Source: Indolivaga alginatilytica
Lineage (GTDB): Bacteria; Bacteroidota; Bacteroidia; Bacteroidales; Dysgonomonadaceae
Reading direction: 5' to 3'
Assembly: GCF_003201355.1 (NCBI RefSeq)
Contig: NZ_QICL01000010.1
Location: 1 to 64,000, forward strand
DNA length: 64,000 nt
The notes beneath the pieces were generated by a model. It was not told the DNA's origin, searched no databases, and worked only from the letters and a program-made list of their open reading frames with translations. The position numbers and the translations under genes are program-made. Positions 1 through 8,362 of the stretch are shown here, in pieces; position 1 is the stretch's first letter; each line of letters begins with the position of its first letter.

Positions 1-235
1 TCTTTAAGTATGGACTAGACAATATAGCACAATGGTTGTTAAACCCTTATTGTCAGATAAATACAAATCCTATAAAATTTTTGTCATGTACTTAGACTTT
101 TGTCACCTTTTTAGTCTTTAATTGTTGAATTGTAGGGTTTTATGGAAACGAGAAAAGTAACACTCAATAGTCACCTTTGTAACTTTATTGATTACCTTTT
201 GAAACTTTTGTCACTAGTGTCACCTTAGCAATAAA

Positions 236-250
236 AATGTCAGAGACCTT
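236..250 (-). repeat. Dispersed palindromic element, copy 1 (degenerate)
   Basis: AATGTCAGAGACCTT is a mutated version of the 15-bp palindrome AAGGTCTGAGACCTT found 11 times in this window. On the minus strand it is followed by TTTTTATTGCTAAGGTGACA, which matches the tail of the better copies. It lies about 100 bp before the next gene. Confidence 0.55.
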
Positions 251-311
251 AATTATATAAAAAATGCCTACGAAAAAATAGCAAAAAGAAATATTCTTAT
301 TAATAAAAGCA

Positions 312-319
312 TATTTTTG
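312..319 (+). promoter_or_regulatory. Probable -7 promoter box for the nitroreductase-like gene
   Basis: TATTTTTG fits the Bacteroidota -7 consensus TAnnTTTG and lies 29 bp before the ATG. No TTTG is seen at the -33 position, so this is a partial match. Confidence 0.4.
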
Positions 320-347
320 TATATATAATTTATAAAACAGAATTAAC

Positions 348-959
348 ATGAAACAATTACTCATTGCCGTTTGCTTATTTGCATCCGCTTTATTTGCTTA
401 TGCTCAACAAGAAACCATAGAATTACCGGCACCTACAAAAACCGGTGGAAAGCCTTTGTTGGAGGCACTAAACGAAAGACAGTCTTTGAAAGATTTTACA
501 GGAAAGGAATTTGATAATCAAACATTATCCAATTTACTTTGGGCTACATACGGATTTAACCGTCCTGATAAAAGAACAGTTCCTTCGTCACAAAACCGTC
601 AGGAGATTGATGTGTATGTAATGTTTAAGGATGGGGTGTATTTTTATGATGCTAAAGAAAACAAATTGAAATTGCATGTTAAAGGCGATTTTAGAGATGG
701 TCTTGGTTCACAGGCTTATGTGAATGATGCTGCTATAAATTTAGTATTTGTGGCCAATTTAGATAAAGCATCTAATAGAGAAGCTGCATTTATTGATACA
801 GGTTACATCTCTCAGAATGTATATCTATTTTGCGCTTCAGAGGGTAATCTGGGAACAGTTGCCAGAGGTTCATTTAGCAGAACAAAACTTCCTCCGGCTT
901 TAAAGTTGACTGATAAACAAGAAGTTACTCTGGTACAAGCTGTTGGCTATGTTAAGTGA
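348..959 (+). CDS. Exported SagB-like nitroreductase-family protein
   Basis: This 203-residue protein belongs to the nitroreductase/SagB-ThcOx fold, which in most members binds FMN. Visible family features are ERQSLKDF near residue 43 (the usual R-R/Q-S segment), LLWATYGFNR near 63, and TVPSSQNRQEIDVYV near 77, which corresponds to the flavin-contact region of SagB proteins. Residues 1-19 (MKQLLIAVCLFASALFAYA) form a clear signal peptide, so the protein should be exported; most nitroreductases are cytosolic. The gene stands alone, converges on pyrD and shares a bidirectional terminator with it. The substrate cannot be told from sequence. The family call is good; oxidase or reductase activity is inferred. 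Confidence 0.8.
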   Translation: MKQLLIAVCLFASALFAYAQQETIELPAPTKTGGKPLLEALNERQSLKDFTGKEFDNQTLSNLLWATYGFNRPDKRTVPSSQNRQEIDVYVMFKDGVYFYDAKENKLKLHVKGDFRDGLGSQAYVNDAAINLVFVANLDKASNREAAFIDTGYISQNVYLFCASEGNLGTVARGSFSRTKLPPALKLTDKQEVTLVQAVGYVK

Positions 960-974
960 TTGATATATAAATGT

Positions 975-1022
975 ATATAATAAAGAAAGGGTTGCAAATT
1001 TGCAACCCTTTCTTTATTATAT
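975..1022. terminator. Bidirectional terminator between the nitroreductase-like gene and pyrD
   Basis: A perfect 48-bp inverted repeat is centred on GTTGCAAATTTGCAAC, with A-rich and T-rich ends on both sides. It lies between two convergent genes and can end transcription in both directions. Confidence 0.85.
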
Positions 1023-1046
1023 CGTAAATTACTTATTTACAAATGT

Positions 1047-1958
1047 TTATACTTTCAATTGTCCTACCAGATCTTTAATATCTGCGATATTGTATTGATC
1101 CATATAGTTTTTTATGCCTTCTAAAACTTTAATTGATATAGTTGGGTCAATAAAGTTATATGTACCAATTTGGATGGCAGATGATCCGGCAAGTATAAAT
1201 TCGATAGCGTCCTGCCACGATGATATACCTCCCATGCCTATCACGGGGATTTTTACGGCATTATATGTCTGCCAAACCATCCGTAGTGCTATTGGCTTCA
1301 CACAAGGTCCTGATAAGCCCCCTGTGACTGTCGACAAGATTGGTTTTTGCTTATTAATATCAATAGCCATGCCTAGGAGAGTATTAATCAGAGAAACAGC
1401 GTCGGCTCCTTCTGATTCTGCTGCACGGGCTATCTCGGTAATATCTGTTACATTTGGTGATAACTTAACTATCAGTGTTTTATCATATACCTTTCTAACA
1501 GCCCTTACTACATCTGCTGCCGAACAAGCAGATGTTCCGAATGCCATACCACCTTCTTTTACATTGGGGCACGAGATATTTAATTCTATTCCGGGAACTT
1601 TATCTAAATGGTTAAGCCTTGAAGCACATTCTGCATAGTCTTCTATTGTTGAACCTGATACATTTACAATGATATGAGTATCAAAGTCTTTAATTTCAGG
1701 ATATATATCTGATACAAAGTAATCAACACCTTTATTTTGTAGTCCTACAGCATTAAGCATTCCCGCAGGAGTTTCTGCCATGCGAGGATAATCATTGCCT
1801 TGACGATCGTGCAAAGTAGTTCCTTTTACACAAATTCCGCCCAGTTGAGATAGATCGATAAAATCTACATATTCTTTGCCATAGCCAAAAGTTCCCGAAG
1901 CAGTCATCACGGGATTTTTTAAACTGAGGTTACCTATATTTATTTTTAATTTATCCAT
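1047..1958 (-). CDS. pyrD: Dihydroorotate dehydrogenase B, catalytic subunit
   Basis: PyrD (class 1B) oxidises dihydroorotate to orotate on FMN, the fourth step of pyrimidine synthesis. At 303 residues it has normal PyrDB length. Visible motifs are [13 protein letters not shown] near residue 16, [17 protein letters not shown] near 125 with the active-site cysteine characteristic of class 1[11 protein letters not shown] near 164, and the phosphate-binding [11 protein letters not shown] near 241. The start overlaps the end of pyrK by 13 bp, which points to translational coupling and to a PyrD-PyrK complex that passes electrons to NAD+. A bidirectional terminator lies just beyond the stop. Confidence 0.95.
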   Translation of the reverse strand: MDKLKINIGNLSLKNPVMTASGTFGYGKEYVDFIDLSQLGGICVKGTTLHDRQGNDYPRMAETPAGMLNAVGLQNKGVDYFVSDIYPEIKDFDTHIIVNVSGSTIEDYAECASRLNHLDKVPGIELNISCPNVKEGGMAFGTSACSAADVVRAVRKVYDKTLIVKLSPNVTDITEIARAAESEGADAVSLINTLLGMAIDINKQKPILSTVTGGLSGPCVKPIALRMVWQTYNAVKIPVIGMGGISSWQDAIEFILAGSSAIQIGTYNFIDPTISIKVLEGIKNYMDQYNIADIKDLVGQLKV

Positions 1959-2725
1959 TTCAGTTCTTTAATATTAAATACCGGTCCTTCTGTACACACA
2001 CATATATTACCTCGTTTTGTATTTTCTATACAGCAGAGGCATACACCAAAGCCACAAGCCATTGTATTCTCTAATGAAACCTCACAATTTATTTGCTTTT
2101 TATGAGCATAGTTTGCTACAGCCATCATCATGGGTTTAGGGCCACAAGTAAATATGTGGGAAAAATTCTTTTCCTCTAAAACCGAATGATTGGTTACATA
2201 TCCTTGCTCTCCATGGCTGCCATCCTCGGTAGTAGTATATACTTCTCCATATTTTGCGAATTCATCTAGTTGAAGAAGATCCGCAGAAGAGCGTGCTCCT
2301 AATAAAAAGTTAGGCTTGAAGCCTTTCTCTTTTAATTCAGCACCCAGATATAACATAGGGGCAGTACCTACGCCGCCACCAATAAGTAAAACTTCACTAT
2401 CGGTATGTTCAGGAGTGGTAAATGAATTACCTAATGGCAGTAAAAGATTTACAATATCTCCTTTTTTATATTCAGCCATACGTCTGGTACCATCTCCAAT
2501 TTTTTGGATTAATAGCCAAAGTTCGTTTTTAGATTTATCTATATAATTTACAGATATAGGCCGTCTAAGGAAAGTGGTAGGAGAATCAGCTACATGAACC
2601 TCGACAAATTGTCCCGGATACATATCGGGGAGTATAGTGCCATCAGTAGTTGATAGTTTTAAGAGGATGTAATTTTGATTTAGCTGATCATTGTCGACGA
2701 TAATCAAATCAAGCATTTTTTTCAT
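1946..2725 (-). CDS. pyrK: Dihydroorotate dehydrogenase B, electron-transfer subunit
   Basis: PyrK carries FAD and a [2Fe-2S] cluster and moves electrons from PyrD to NAD+. The ferredoxin-reductase-like order is visible: FAD-binding [11 protein letters not shown] near residue 52, the nucleotide-binding [13 protein letters not shown] in the middle, and a C-terminal cysteine set, CGFGVCLCC followed by CVC, which ligates the iron-sulfur cluster. I start the gene at the ATG at 2725 (MKKMLDL). The frame is open to a GTG at 2731, but ATG is preferred. The 13-bp overlap with pyrD indicates one operon. A copy of the dispersed palindromic element lies in the leader, about 16 bp before the start. Confidence 0.93.
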   Translation of the reverse strand: MKKMLDLIIVDNDQLNQNYILLKLSTTDGTILPDMYPGQFVEVHVADSPTTFLRRPISVNYIDKSKNELWLLIQKIGDGTRRMAEYKKGDIVNLLLPLGNSFTTPEHTDSEVLLIGGGVGTAPMLYLGAELKEKGFKPNFLLGARSSADLLQLDEFAKYGEVYTTTEDGSHGEQGYVTNHSVLEEKNFSHIFTCGPKPMMMAVANYAHKKQINCEVSLENTMACGFGVCLCCIENTKRGNICVCTEGPVFNIKELKWIN

Positions 2726-2740
2726 TTGCACAAATTTTCT

Positions 2741-2786
2741 AAGGTCATAGACCTTTTTATTGCTTTGGTTAGTATAATAAGCTTAT
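2741..2786 (+). repeat. Dispersed palindromic element, copy 2 (long form), in the pyrK leader
   Basis: AAGGTCATAGACCTT at 2741-2755 is followed by TTTATTGCTTTGGTTAGTATAA and a second small palindrome ATAAGCTTAT at 2777-2786. The palindrome end faces the pyrK start and the tail points away from the gene, as in the other 5' copies. Confidence 0.75.
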
Positions 2787-2855
2787 ATAGATAGTTTATC
2801 ATACAAAGTTAATCAAAACTTATGCTTTTTCAGAATAAACGGTTTAAGAAAATTG

Positions 2856-3341
2856 TCACTGACCGGGAGTAAAAGCCTCAAAAGTATTATCCGTATAATA
2901 AATTATTATTTGTTTAACTTTCTTAGATGGCGCTTCTTTGTATATAACTCTTTCTTTTATAGTTTCTTGTGCCTCTGATTGATGTAGATCAACTATATTC
3001 TCTTTACGATATTTATTATCTTCTGTCTCTTTGGTCGAATATATTGGATTGTCATTCTCTTGAGATAGTTGAGAAAATAAATCTGGAAAGCTGCTTTGAT
3101 TTTTTGTGTCTGTACTATGATTGCTTATTTCGCTTTTATACATAGTACCTGTACCCGTCAATAACCATTGAGAGTCTATGTCTGGCATTTGAGTCAGGAT
3201 GCGTGTTATCACATCTAAACTAGGGTTGTTCCTTCCGTTTAGAATATGAGAAATAACAGCTCTGCCTATTTGCAAACTATCGGCAAATCTGGCAGGAGTC
3301 ATATTTTCAGAGTCCATTATCTTTTTTATGCGCTCTTTCAT
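2856..3341 (-). CDS. XRE-family helix-turn-helix regulator
   Basis: A 161-residue DNA-binding protein. Residues 1-60 form an XRE/Cro helix-turn-helix: MTPARFADSLQIGRAVISH matches helices 2 and 3, followed by ILNGRNNPSLDVITRIL. Residues 60-75 (DIDSQWLLTGTG) are typical of Bacteroidota XRE proteins. The C-terminal half is polar and probably disordered, ending in a short YYTDNTFEAFTPGQ segment. The gene is read away from a 586-bp AT-rich spacer that separates it from the nuclease-helicase gene. It may bind in that spacer, but nothing proves a link. Target and ligand are unknown. Confidence 0.85.
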   Translation of the reverse strand: MKERIKKIMDSENMTPARFADSLQIGRAVISHILNGRNNPSLDVITRILTQMPDIDSQWLLTGTGTMYKSEISNHSTDTKNQSSFPDLFSQLSQENDNPIYSTKETEDNKYRKENIVDLHQSEAQETIKERVIYKEAPSKKVKQIIIYYTDNTFEAFTPGQ

Positions 3342-3382
3342 ACCTCATTTTTATCTATAAAATGTAAACATATGTGACAATA

Positions 3383-3413
3383 CAAATGTATAACAAATAT
3401 TTCACAAATCTAA
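3383..3413 (-). promoter_or_regulatory. Probable promoter of the XRE regulator
   Basis: On the minus strand TACATTTG (3383-3390) fits TAnnTTTG exactly. TTAG (3410-3413) stands in for the -33 TTTG at a spacing of 19 bp. It lies about 42 bp before the ATG. Confidence 0.5.
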
Positions 3414-3861
3414 ATAGTTATAATGTATATTTGTATACGTTTACGGTATTCAATTGTATATCAGTAATCATATATAATTGTATACATAATTAAATTGTGA
3501 TAAAGTGTATATTTATATTATACATATAAAATATTAGTTATTATATTAATAAGTTATATAAAATATATGTAATTTTCTGTATCCCGTCATTAATGCATGA
3601 ATGGCTGGCTTTTATTAAATCTTTAGTTTATAATATATAAGTTAAACTACTTATATATAGTTACATATATTAATAATATTTATATTTATTAGTCATTTAC
3701 ATAAGTAAAATATACAGATGTTTAACAGATGTATCTTGTAAATTTATGAATCATATTTATATATAAAACAAATATAATATACAAATGTGTTGATATATTA
3801 TTTGTATACAGATGTTATTTTAATTCTAAAACATACATATGTATACTGATATATTATATTG

Positions 3862-3901
3862 TGAAAAAAAATAGTATCTACATTAGATGCAAATACTATT
3901 T
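3862..3901 (-). terminator. Probable terminator of the nuclease-helicase gene
   Basis: On the minus strand AAATAGTAT pairs with ATACTATTT across a 15-nt loop and is followed by a run of T. It lies 27 bp after the stop of the helicase gene. Confidence 0.6.
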
Positions 3902-3927
3902 ATATATTGAAAATAAAGAGAAGATTA

Positions 3928-6900
3928 TTATTGTAGTGATTTAATATATTCTATTAGTTTTTTGTAAATAGGATTTTGAACTAATATATATTCATTGCCA
4001 ATAAGGAAAAGTTGCTGTCTGGCACGGGTGATTGCAACATTTAGCTTTCTATCAACTGTTTCATCATTATTCAAATTACAGAAAAAATCTAATTGATATG
4101 GTTTATTAATACAGAATGATAAAATTATAATTTCGCGTTGACTACCTTGAAAGCGCTCAACAGTATCTATCATTATATTCTGAAGCTCCGGAATTCCGGT
4201 TTCGTGTAATTTGTGCTTAATCAAGGCAATCTGATTTCTATAAGGTGTTATAATACCTAAGGTTTTAAGTGGATCAAAATACTGATTATTTGCCTTGTAG
4301 GTTTTGAGTATAGTCTTTGATAATTCAGCTACGATTTCAGCTTCTTTATAATTAACCTTATCACTAACGGTATTAGAATTATCATTGTAATTAATGAATT
4401 CTAAACGTTTTTTACTAACTATTTTTTCATAAATATTCTGATAATCAGTTATTTCTAAAGATAGTTGTTCTTTTTGCCATTCATTAGCAGGCAAAAGTAT
4501 ATTATCATAAAATAGCTTATTAGGGAACTCCGCTAATGTCTGGTGCATTCGTCCTTGATAAACTAGAGTATCATAAGCTTGCTCCCATTTATTCGATTGA
4601 CAGACTCTATATAGACGTTCAAATAGTGATTCTCCGCAATCATATAACTTTATTATGTTTAATAATTCATTATTAGATCTTGCTTTGTCTTTGCTCTGTA
4701 ATGTGATAGTTGATAATTGCTTGTGATCTCCTATCATAATAAATTTGTCAACCTTAGGAAGAATACCTATTATCTGTGGTTCAAGTATTTGAGATGCTTC
4801 ATCTATTATTGATAAATTAAATTTCTTAATATCAAATATCTCAGGCTTACCAACAATAGATGCTAATGTACCTATAAAGATTCGATGCTTAGCTAATGTT
4901 TCTCGAAGTTCTTCCCTACTTTTTGCCTTGTCAGCTATATTTTGTAACAATCTGTGTCTATAATGATGGTCACAAGATAATTCTGTGCCTATCCGGATAT
5001 ATGCGTCACATTCCTTGTTATTACAGCTAAATGCTTGATTTATAGATTCACATAATTCATCTACAGCTCTATTTGTGTATGCAATTATGAGAATATTATC
5101 TTGTGTATTGTTGTAATAATGCTCAATTAGTCGACGAGCAAATATGGATGTTTTACCTGTTCCGGGAGGTCCTACAATTAAGAAATAATCTTTAGATTTG
5201 ATTGCTTTATTGATTATTACATCCTGCTTATGCTCTTTAGTATATTGTTTATCTGATGTTTGACTGTATAATGATTGAGGTTCTTTGAGGCCTAATAATG
5301 TTTCTCGTTTATCCGCAGGAGAAGATAAAAATGTATATAAACTTTTGTACATATTGGTATAAGCATGATCTAATTTGTCATGCTCAATAGCCCAGGAAGA
5401 GTATTTTTCGAAGAATATTTTATTTTTTTGTTTATATCGAAATCTCAGAACGATATGTGTAGGGGAAATTTCGGCTATTGTCCCTTTTAATATTTGGTTG
5501 GTAAGTACAGAATCTGTTATTTCTTCGTGTGGGTATAGTATACAGATTTCACCTTCTCTGAAATTTATAAAATCTGAAGAGGTGTTTCTTTCAAAGAGAA
5601 TCTTCATATCCCGCTCGGTATCATCAATCTCTTTGATTTTGAGATCTGATATTAAATCGAAAGATTCTAATCTATCACTAAATTCTGTATTCCAAAGACT
5701 AGCAGTAGATCGGCTAGATTCGAAATAGTCATCTCCTACTTTTTGAATATATAATTCTCTAGCCAGAAATATTATATATCTAAAGAAATATTGTTTTTCA
5801 ATTTCAGTAATATTTGAAATCGTTTTGTGAAAATCAGCTATTCGATTAATGAAAAAATTAGGAGTCCTCCCGTAGTTCTCCAAATTGCATATATCAGAAA
5901 ATAATTTTTCTACAGTTTGTGAATTACCCAAATATAAATCGTGTTCAGTAGTAACAATTAGATTCCTTATATTAATAATATCTTTCTCTAAAGTCTTATA
6001 GACAGCTGCCAGTCGGAGATTTTCTCCGCTATTTTCGGCTGCTGAATACAGTATGGCAGAGGTAATTTTCTTTTCATCGTATCCGAAAACACTTTGAATT
6101 ATTAGTCGATAGATTGCTGTTTGCACTTCATGGTTTATCGCTATTTTACCGCTATCCTCTTTGGGATAAGGCAAACCTCCTGACTTTAATTCTATTATTT
6201 TACTATTATTGTTTTCATCAGGAGATAGTTGAAGTAGGTCTAATCGTCCTTGAAATCCAAATTTTTCACTAAAAAAAGAAGGCTCTAAAGTACATTGATG
6301 AGTATCTATATTGTTTAAAGGAAAGTCATGGGTTATTACCCGCTGTATATTAGCAAATTGAGTTCGGGCTTTTACCATAAAAGCTCTAAAATCTGTGGTT
6401 TGTTTTATATCATTACAACTTGTAAATTCGAAAGGTTTGTCTTTGAAAGCTTTAAGGAATACATCATTGAATTCGAGTAGTTCAGGTGTGTCGGAAAAAA
6501 TAAGTTCATCCAGAAAAAAGTTTGCTAAATTTCCAAGAAGTATATGTTGAGAATTAGCTGTTTGTTCAAACTTGCGACGGAAATAATGTAAATGGGATCT
6601 TCCGTAATTCTGAAAACATTCTGCCAATGCGGATGCATCAATCAGATAATCGGGCTCTAAAACTATAAACTTAGGAATGTAGTTTTCGTTTTTGTCAATC
6701 TTACATTCCAATAAATTGAGCTGTGCTCCTATCCACAACCGTTCAATGGTTTGATTGAAAGCATCATTTATATTTTTGACGTTGTATTTTATACAAATCG
6801 TAGAATGTGAAATGGAATCACTCACACCTGTAATTACCTCATTATCCCTATCTATTTCAATTACTTGTATTCGGATGTAATCCAGATTTGGAGTTTTTTC

Positions 6901-7302
6901 ATTTTTGTTTAATAGTTGGGGATTTTCATCTCTATATGTATTTTGACTAGCATAAATTATTGATATAAAATTATTTATACTCTCATAAGAGCTATTGTAT
7001 TGAATTTGTGAAATAATATTTTGTTCGTTTCGTAGTAGAAATGAGCTTTTTACGCGTATGTTTTGTAATTCCCACTCAAGAGATTGTGGTAGTTTGTATA
7101 TCTGAGAAATATAAACCAGGCGTGCAAATAAAGAAGGAAACTGCAAAGCCTCTTTAGTGGTGATCTCTTTGCAGCTTCTTTCTAATATTCGTTTTATCTG
7201 GATGTATTTTTCTCTAAGAGAAATTTCTGAATTGTTATTCTTTTCAATTTCAGTTATAATCTCTTGATATTTTTTTTCTTTATTCTCCTCTAACAAGTGC
7301 AT
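3928..7302 (-). CDS. Dna2-like PD-(D/E)XK nuclease fused to a superfamily 1 helicase
   Basis: A 1124-residue fusion. The N-terminal half holds a RecB/Cas4-type nuclease: GRLD near 352, IIELKSG near 369 (E371, K373) and HEVQTAIYRL near 391 form the D, E-x-K and Q motifs. The C-terminal half is a Dna2/Upf1-type SF1B helicase: Walker A GPPGTGKTS at 711-719, motif Ia TNRAVDEL near 743, Walker B IIDEAS near 832, GDHKQL at 858, ITPYRNQ near 1018, DTVERFQGSQRE near 1046 and LNVAITRARQQL near 1087. The iron-sulfur cysteine set of eukaryotic Dna2 is not evident: one cysteine at 229 precedes the nuclease, but no CxxC cluster follows it. The gene stands alone between an XRE and a divergent TetR gene. 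DNA repair, replication-end processing or phage defence are all possible; sequence alone does not decide. Confidence 0.85.
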   Translation of the reverse strand: MHLLEENKEKKYQEIITEIEKNNNSEISLREKYIQIKRILERSCKEITTKEALQFPSLFARLVYISQIYKLPQSLEWELQNIRVKSSFLLRNEQNIISQIQYNSSYESINNFISIIYASQNTYRDENPQLLNKNEKTPNLDYIRIQVIEIDRDNEVITGVSDSISHSTICIKYNVKNINDAFNQTIERLWIGAQLNLLECKIDKNENYIPKFIVLEPDYLIDASALAECFQNYGRSHLHYFRRKFEQTANSQHILLGNLANFFLDELIFSDTPELLEFNDVFLKAFKDKPFEFTSCNDIKQTTDFRAFMVKARTQFANIQRVITHDFPLNNIDTHQCTLEPSFFSEKFGFQGRLDLLQLSPDENNNSKIIELKSGGLPYPKEDSGKIAINHEVQTAIYRLIIQSVFGYDEKKITSAILYSAAENSGENLRLAAVYKTLEKDIINIRNLIVTTEHDLYLGNSQTVEKLFSDICNLENYGRTPNFFINRIADFHKTISNITEIEKQYFFRYIIFLARELYIQKVGDDYFESSRSTASLWNTEFSDRLESFDLISDLKIKEIDDTERDMKILFERNTSSDFINFREGEICILYPHEEITDSVLTNQILKGTIAEISPTHIVLRFRYKQKNKIFFEKYSSWAIEHDKLDHAYTNMYKSLYTFLSSPADKRETLLGLKEPQSLYSQTSDKQYTKEHKQDVIINKAIKSKDYFLIVGPPGTGKTSIFARRLIEHYYNNTQDNILIIAYTNRAVDELCESINQAFSCNNKECDAYIRIGTELSCDHHYRHRLLQNIADKAKSREELRETLAKHRIFIGTLASIVGKPEIFDIKKFNLSIIDEASQILEPQIIGILPKVDKFIMIGDHKQLSTITLQSKDKARSNNELLNIIKLYDCGESLFERLYRVCQSNKWEQAYDTLVYQGRMHQTLAEFPNKLFYDNILLPANEWQKEQLSLEITDYQNIYEKIVSKKRLEFINYNDNSNTVSDKVNYKEAEIVAELSKTILKTYKANNQYFDPLKTLGIITPYRNQIALIKHKLHETGIPELQNIMIDTVERFQGSQREIIILSFCINKPYQLDFFCNLNNDETVDRKLNVAITRARQQLFLIGNEYILVQNPIYKKLIEYIKSLQ

Positions 7303-7393
7303 CTAAATTTATATATGTTCTCCTTGGCTTATTATTCAATTAACCTTTTGCAGAAACTTTTTCTATTGTAGTTCTTTAATAATTTAAAGGAAG

Positions 7394-7401
7394 CAAATAT
7401 A
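7394..7401 (-). promoter_or_regulatory. Probable -7 box of the nuclease-helicase gene
   Basis: On the minus strand TATATTTG followed by GC fits TAnnTTTG. No clear -33 TTTG is present. The implied leader is about 85 nt. Confidence 0.4.
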
Positions 7402-7471
7402 ACGAAAAGAGATGACGTGAGCATATTGTATTAAATATGATTAGTATCATCCTTATTTATTTGCTTTCAAG

Positions 7472-7503
7472 CTTGATTGTTACTTATTGGTTACATATCT
7501 TTG
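7472..7503 (+). promoter_or_regulatory. Promoter of the tetR-family gene
   Basis: The -7 box TATCTTTG (7496-7503) fits TAnnTTTG. CTTG (7472-7475) matches three of four bases of TTTG at a spacing of 20. The -7 box overlaps the spacer and right arm of the 17-bp inverted repeat, so a bound repressor would block it. Confidence 0.65.
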
Positions 7504-7518
7504 TAACCAATAAGTAAC
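7479..7518. promoter_or_regulatory. Perfect 17-bp inverted repeat: probable TetR operator
   Basis: GTTACTTATTGGTTACA at 7479-7495 is repeated exactly in reverse complement at 7502-7518, with a 6-bp spacer that holds part of the -7 box. The site ends 12 bp before the ATG. Its size, symmetry and position are those of an autoregulatory TetR operator. Confidence 0.75.
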
Positions 7519-7530
7519 ACATGGAAATTT

Positions 7531-8133
7531 ATGATGGAAAATATTAATAATGAAAAAGATAGAGAATCTACAGAGAAAAGATTATTAGAGGCTGTAGGGG
7601 ATATAATAATAAAGCATGGTTTTGATAAGGTTGGTGTAAATGCAATTGCTTCAAAAGCAGGTGTTTCAAAGGTTTTGATATATCGATATTTTGGTTCGAT
7701 AGATAATATAATTGTGGAATATCTCTCTCAGAATGACTTTTGGGTGAGTTTCTCTGTAGATTTTCCTAAAGATGAAAGTCTCAAAGAGTTTATAAAAAAG
7801 ATGTTTCGGGATCAAATTATTCAATTGAGAAGTAGTAAATTAGAGCAAGAGCTATATCGATGGGAATTGACAAGCCATAATGGTGTCATTGAAAAATTGA
7901 GGCTTAAACGGGAAGCTAAGGGAATCACTCTTATTACTATAATTAGTCAACTGGCAAAACATCCTCAGGAAGAAGTTGCTGCAATAGCTACGTTATTGAG
8001 TGCGGCGATTAGTTATTTGGTTCTGCTTAGTGATAATTGTTCTATGTATAATGGTATAGATTTACAGAGCGATAAGGGCTGGAATCAGTTAGCATCAGGT
8101 ATCGATTTGTTGGTTGATAAATGGTATGATTAA
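7531..8133 (+). CDS. TetR/AcrR-family transcriptional regulator
   Basis: A 200-residue protein of typical TetR length. The N-terminal helix-turn-helix is clear: RLLEAVGDIIIKHGFDKVGV, then AIASKAGVSKVLIYRYFGS (about residues 38-57), the standard TetR recognition region. The C-terminal ligand-binding domain is helical and not assignable to a ligand. Either of two adjacent ATG codons (7531, 7534) could be the start. It lies directly behind a perfect 17-bp operator and 229 bp before a TonB-dependent receptor read in the same direction, so it may control that receptor as well as itself. No second copy of the operator is visible before the receptor. Confidence 0.9.
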   Translation: MMENINNEKDRESTEKRLLEAVGDIIIKHGFDKVGVNAIASKAGVSKVLIYRYFGSIDNIIVEYLSQNDFWVSFSVDFPKDESLKEFIKKMFRDQIIQLRSSKLEQELYRWELTSHNGVIEKLRLKREAKGITLITIISQLAKHPQEEVAAIATLLSAAISYLVLLSDNCSMYNGIDLQSDKGWNQLASGIDLLVDKWYD

Positions 8134-8222
8134 TAAGAAATACAGAATATTATCTTTGAAATAAAAGGTGGAATACCCTACTCTACTTTTGCTTATTAAA
8201 TAATTCGGTGTTTAATTTTAAC

Positions 8223-8253
8223 AAACAACTACATTGTTAATTTGTAGTTGTTT
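8223..8253. terminator. Stem-loop between the tetR gene and the TonB receptor gene
   Basis: AAACAACTACA (8223-8233) pairs fully with TGTAGTTGTTT (8243-8253) across a 9-nt loop. There is no long T-run after it, so it may be a weak terminator or a leader structure. Confidence 0.4.
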
Positions 8254-8320
8254 ATGGTTTGTCTGATAATTTTTATAGTCTATATAATCGTTTTTTTTAG
8301 TTTTCTAAATCAGAATTACT

Positions 8321-8328
8321 TAGTTTTG
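8321..8328 (+). promoter_or_regulatory. Probable -7 box of the TonB-dependent receptor gene
   Basis: TAGTTTTG fits TAnnTTTG and lies 34 bp before the ATG. The -33 element is poor (TTAG at 8297-8300). I see no cobalamin or TPP riboswitch in the short leader. Confidence 0.45.
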
Positions 8329-8362
8329 CGATGAATTAATTTTATTAATAATAATCAAAATT

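Larger units (their letters stand above)
1..347. other. Gene-free region upstream of the nitroreductase-like gene
   Basis: I find no convincing gene here. The stretch is AT-rich and has several TGTCAC words (near 106, 208 and 217). It carries a degenerate copy of the dispersed palindrome (236-250) and a -7 promoter box (312-319) for the following gene. The left end may be the tail of an intergenic region that starts outside the window. Confidence 0.5.
3342..3927. other. AT-rich 586-bp intergenic region with repeated short words
   Basis: There is no gene. The stretch is strongly AT-rich and holds recurrent words: TTGTATAC at 3431-3438, 3478-3485 and 3802-3809, and ACARATGT at 3382-3389, 3714-3721, 3725-3732, 3781-3788 and 3808-3815. 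The XRE promoter lies at its left end and the helicase terminator at its right end. The words could be regulator sites, or simply reflect the base composition. Confidence 0.5.

Noticed and set aside
1114-1638. 174-codon frame antisense to pyrD
   Set aside because: PyrD motifs are intact on the other strand; this frame has no family features and no start context.
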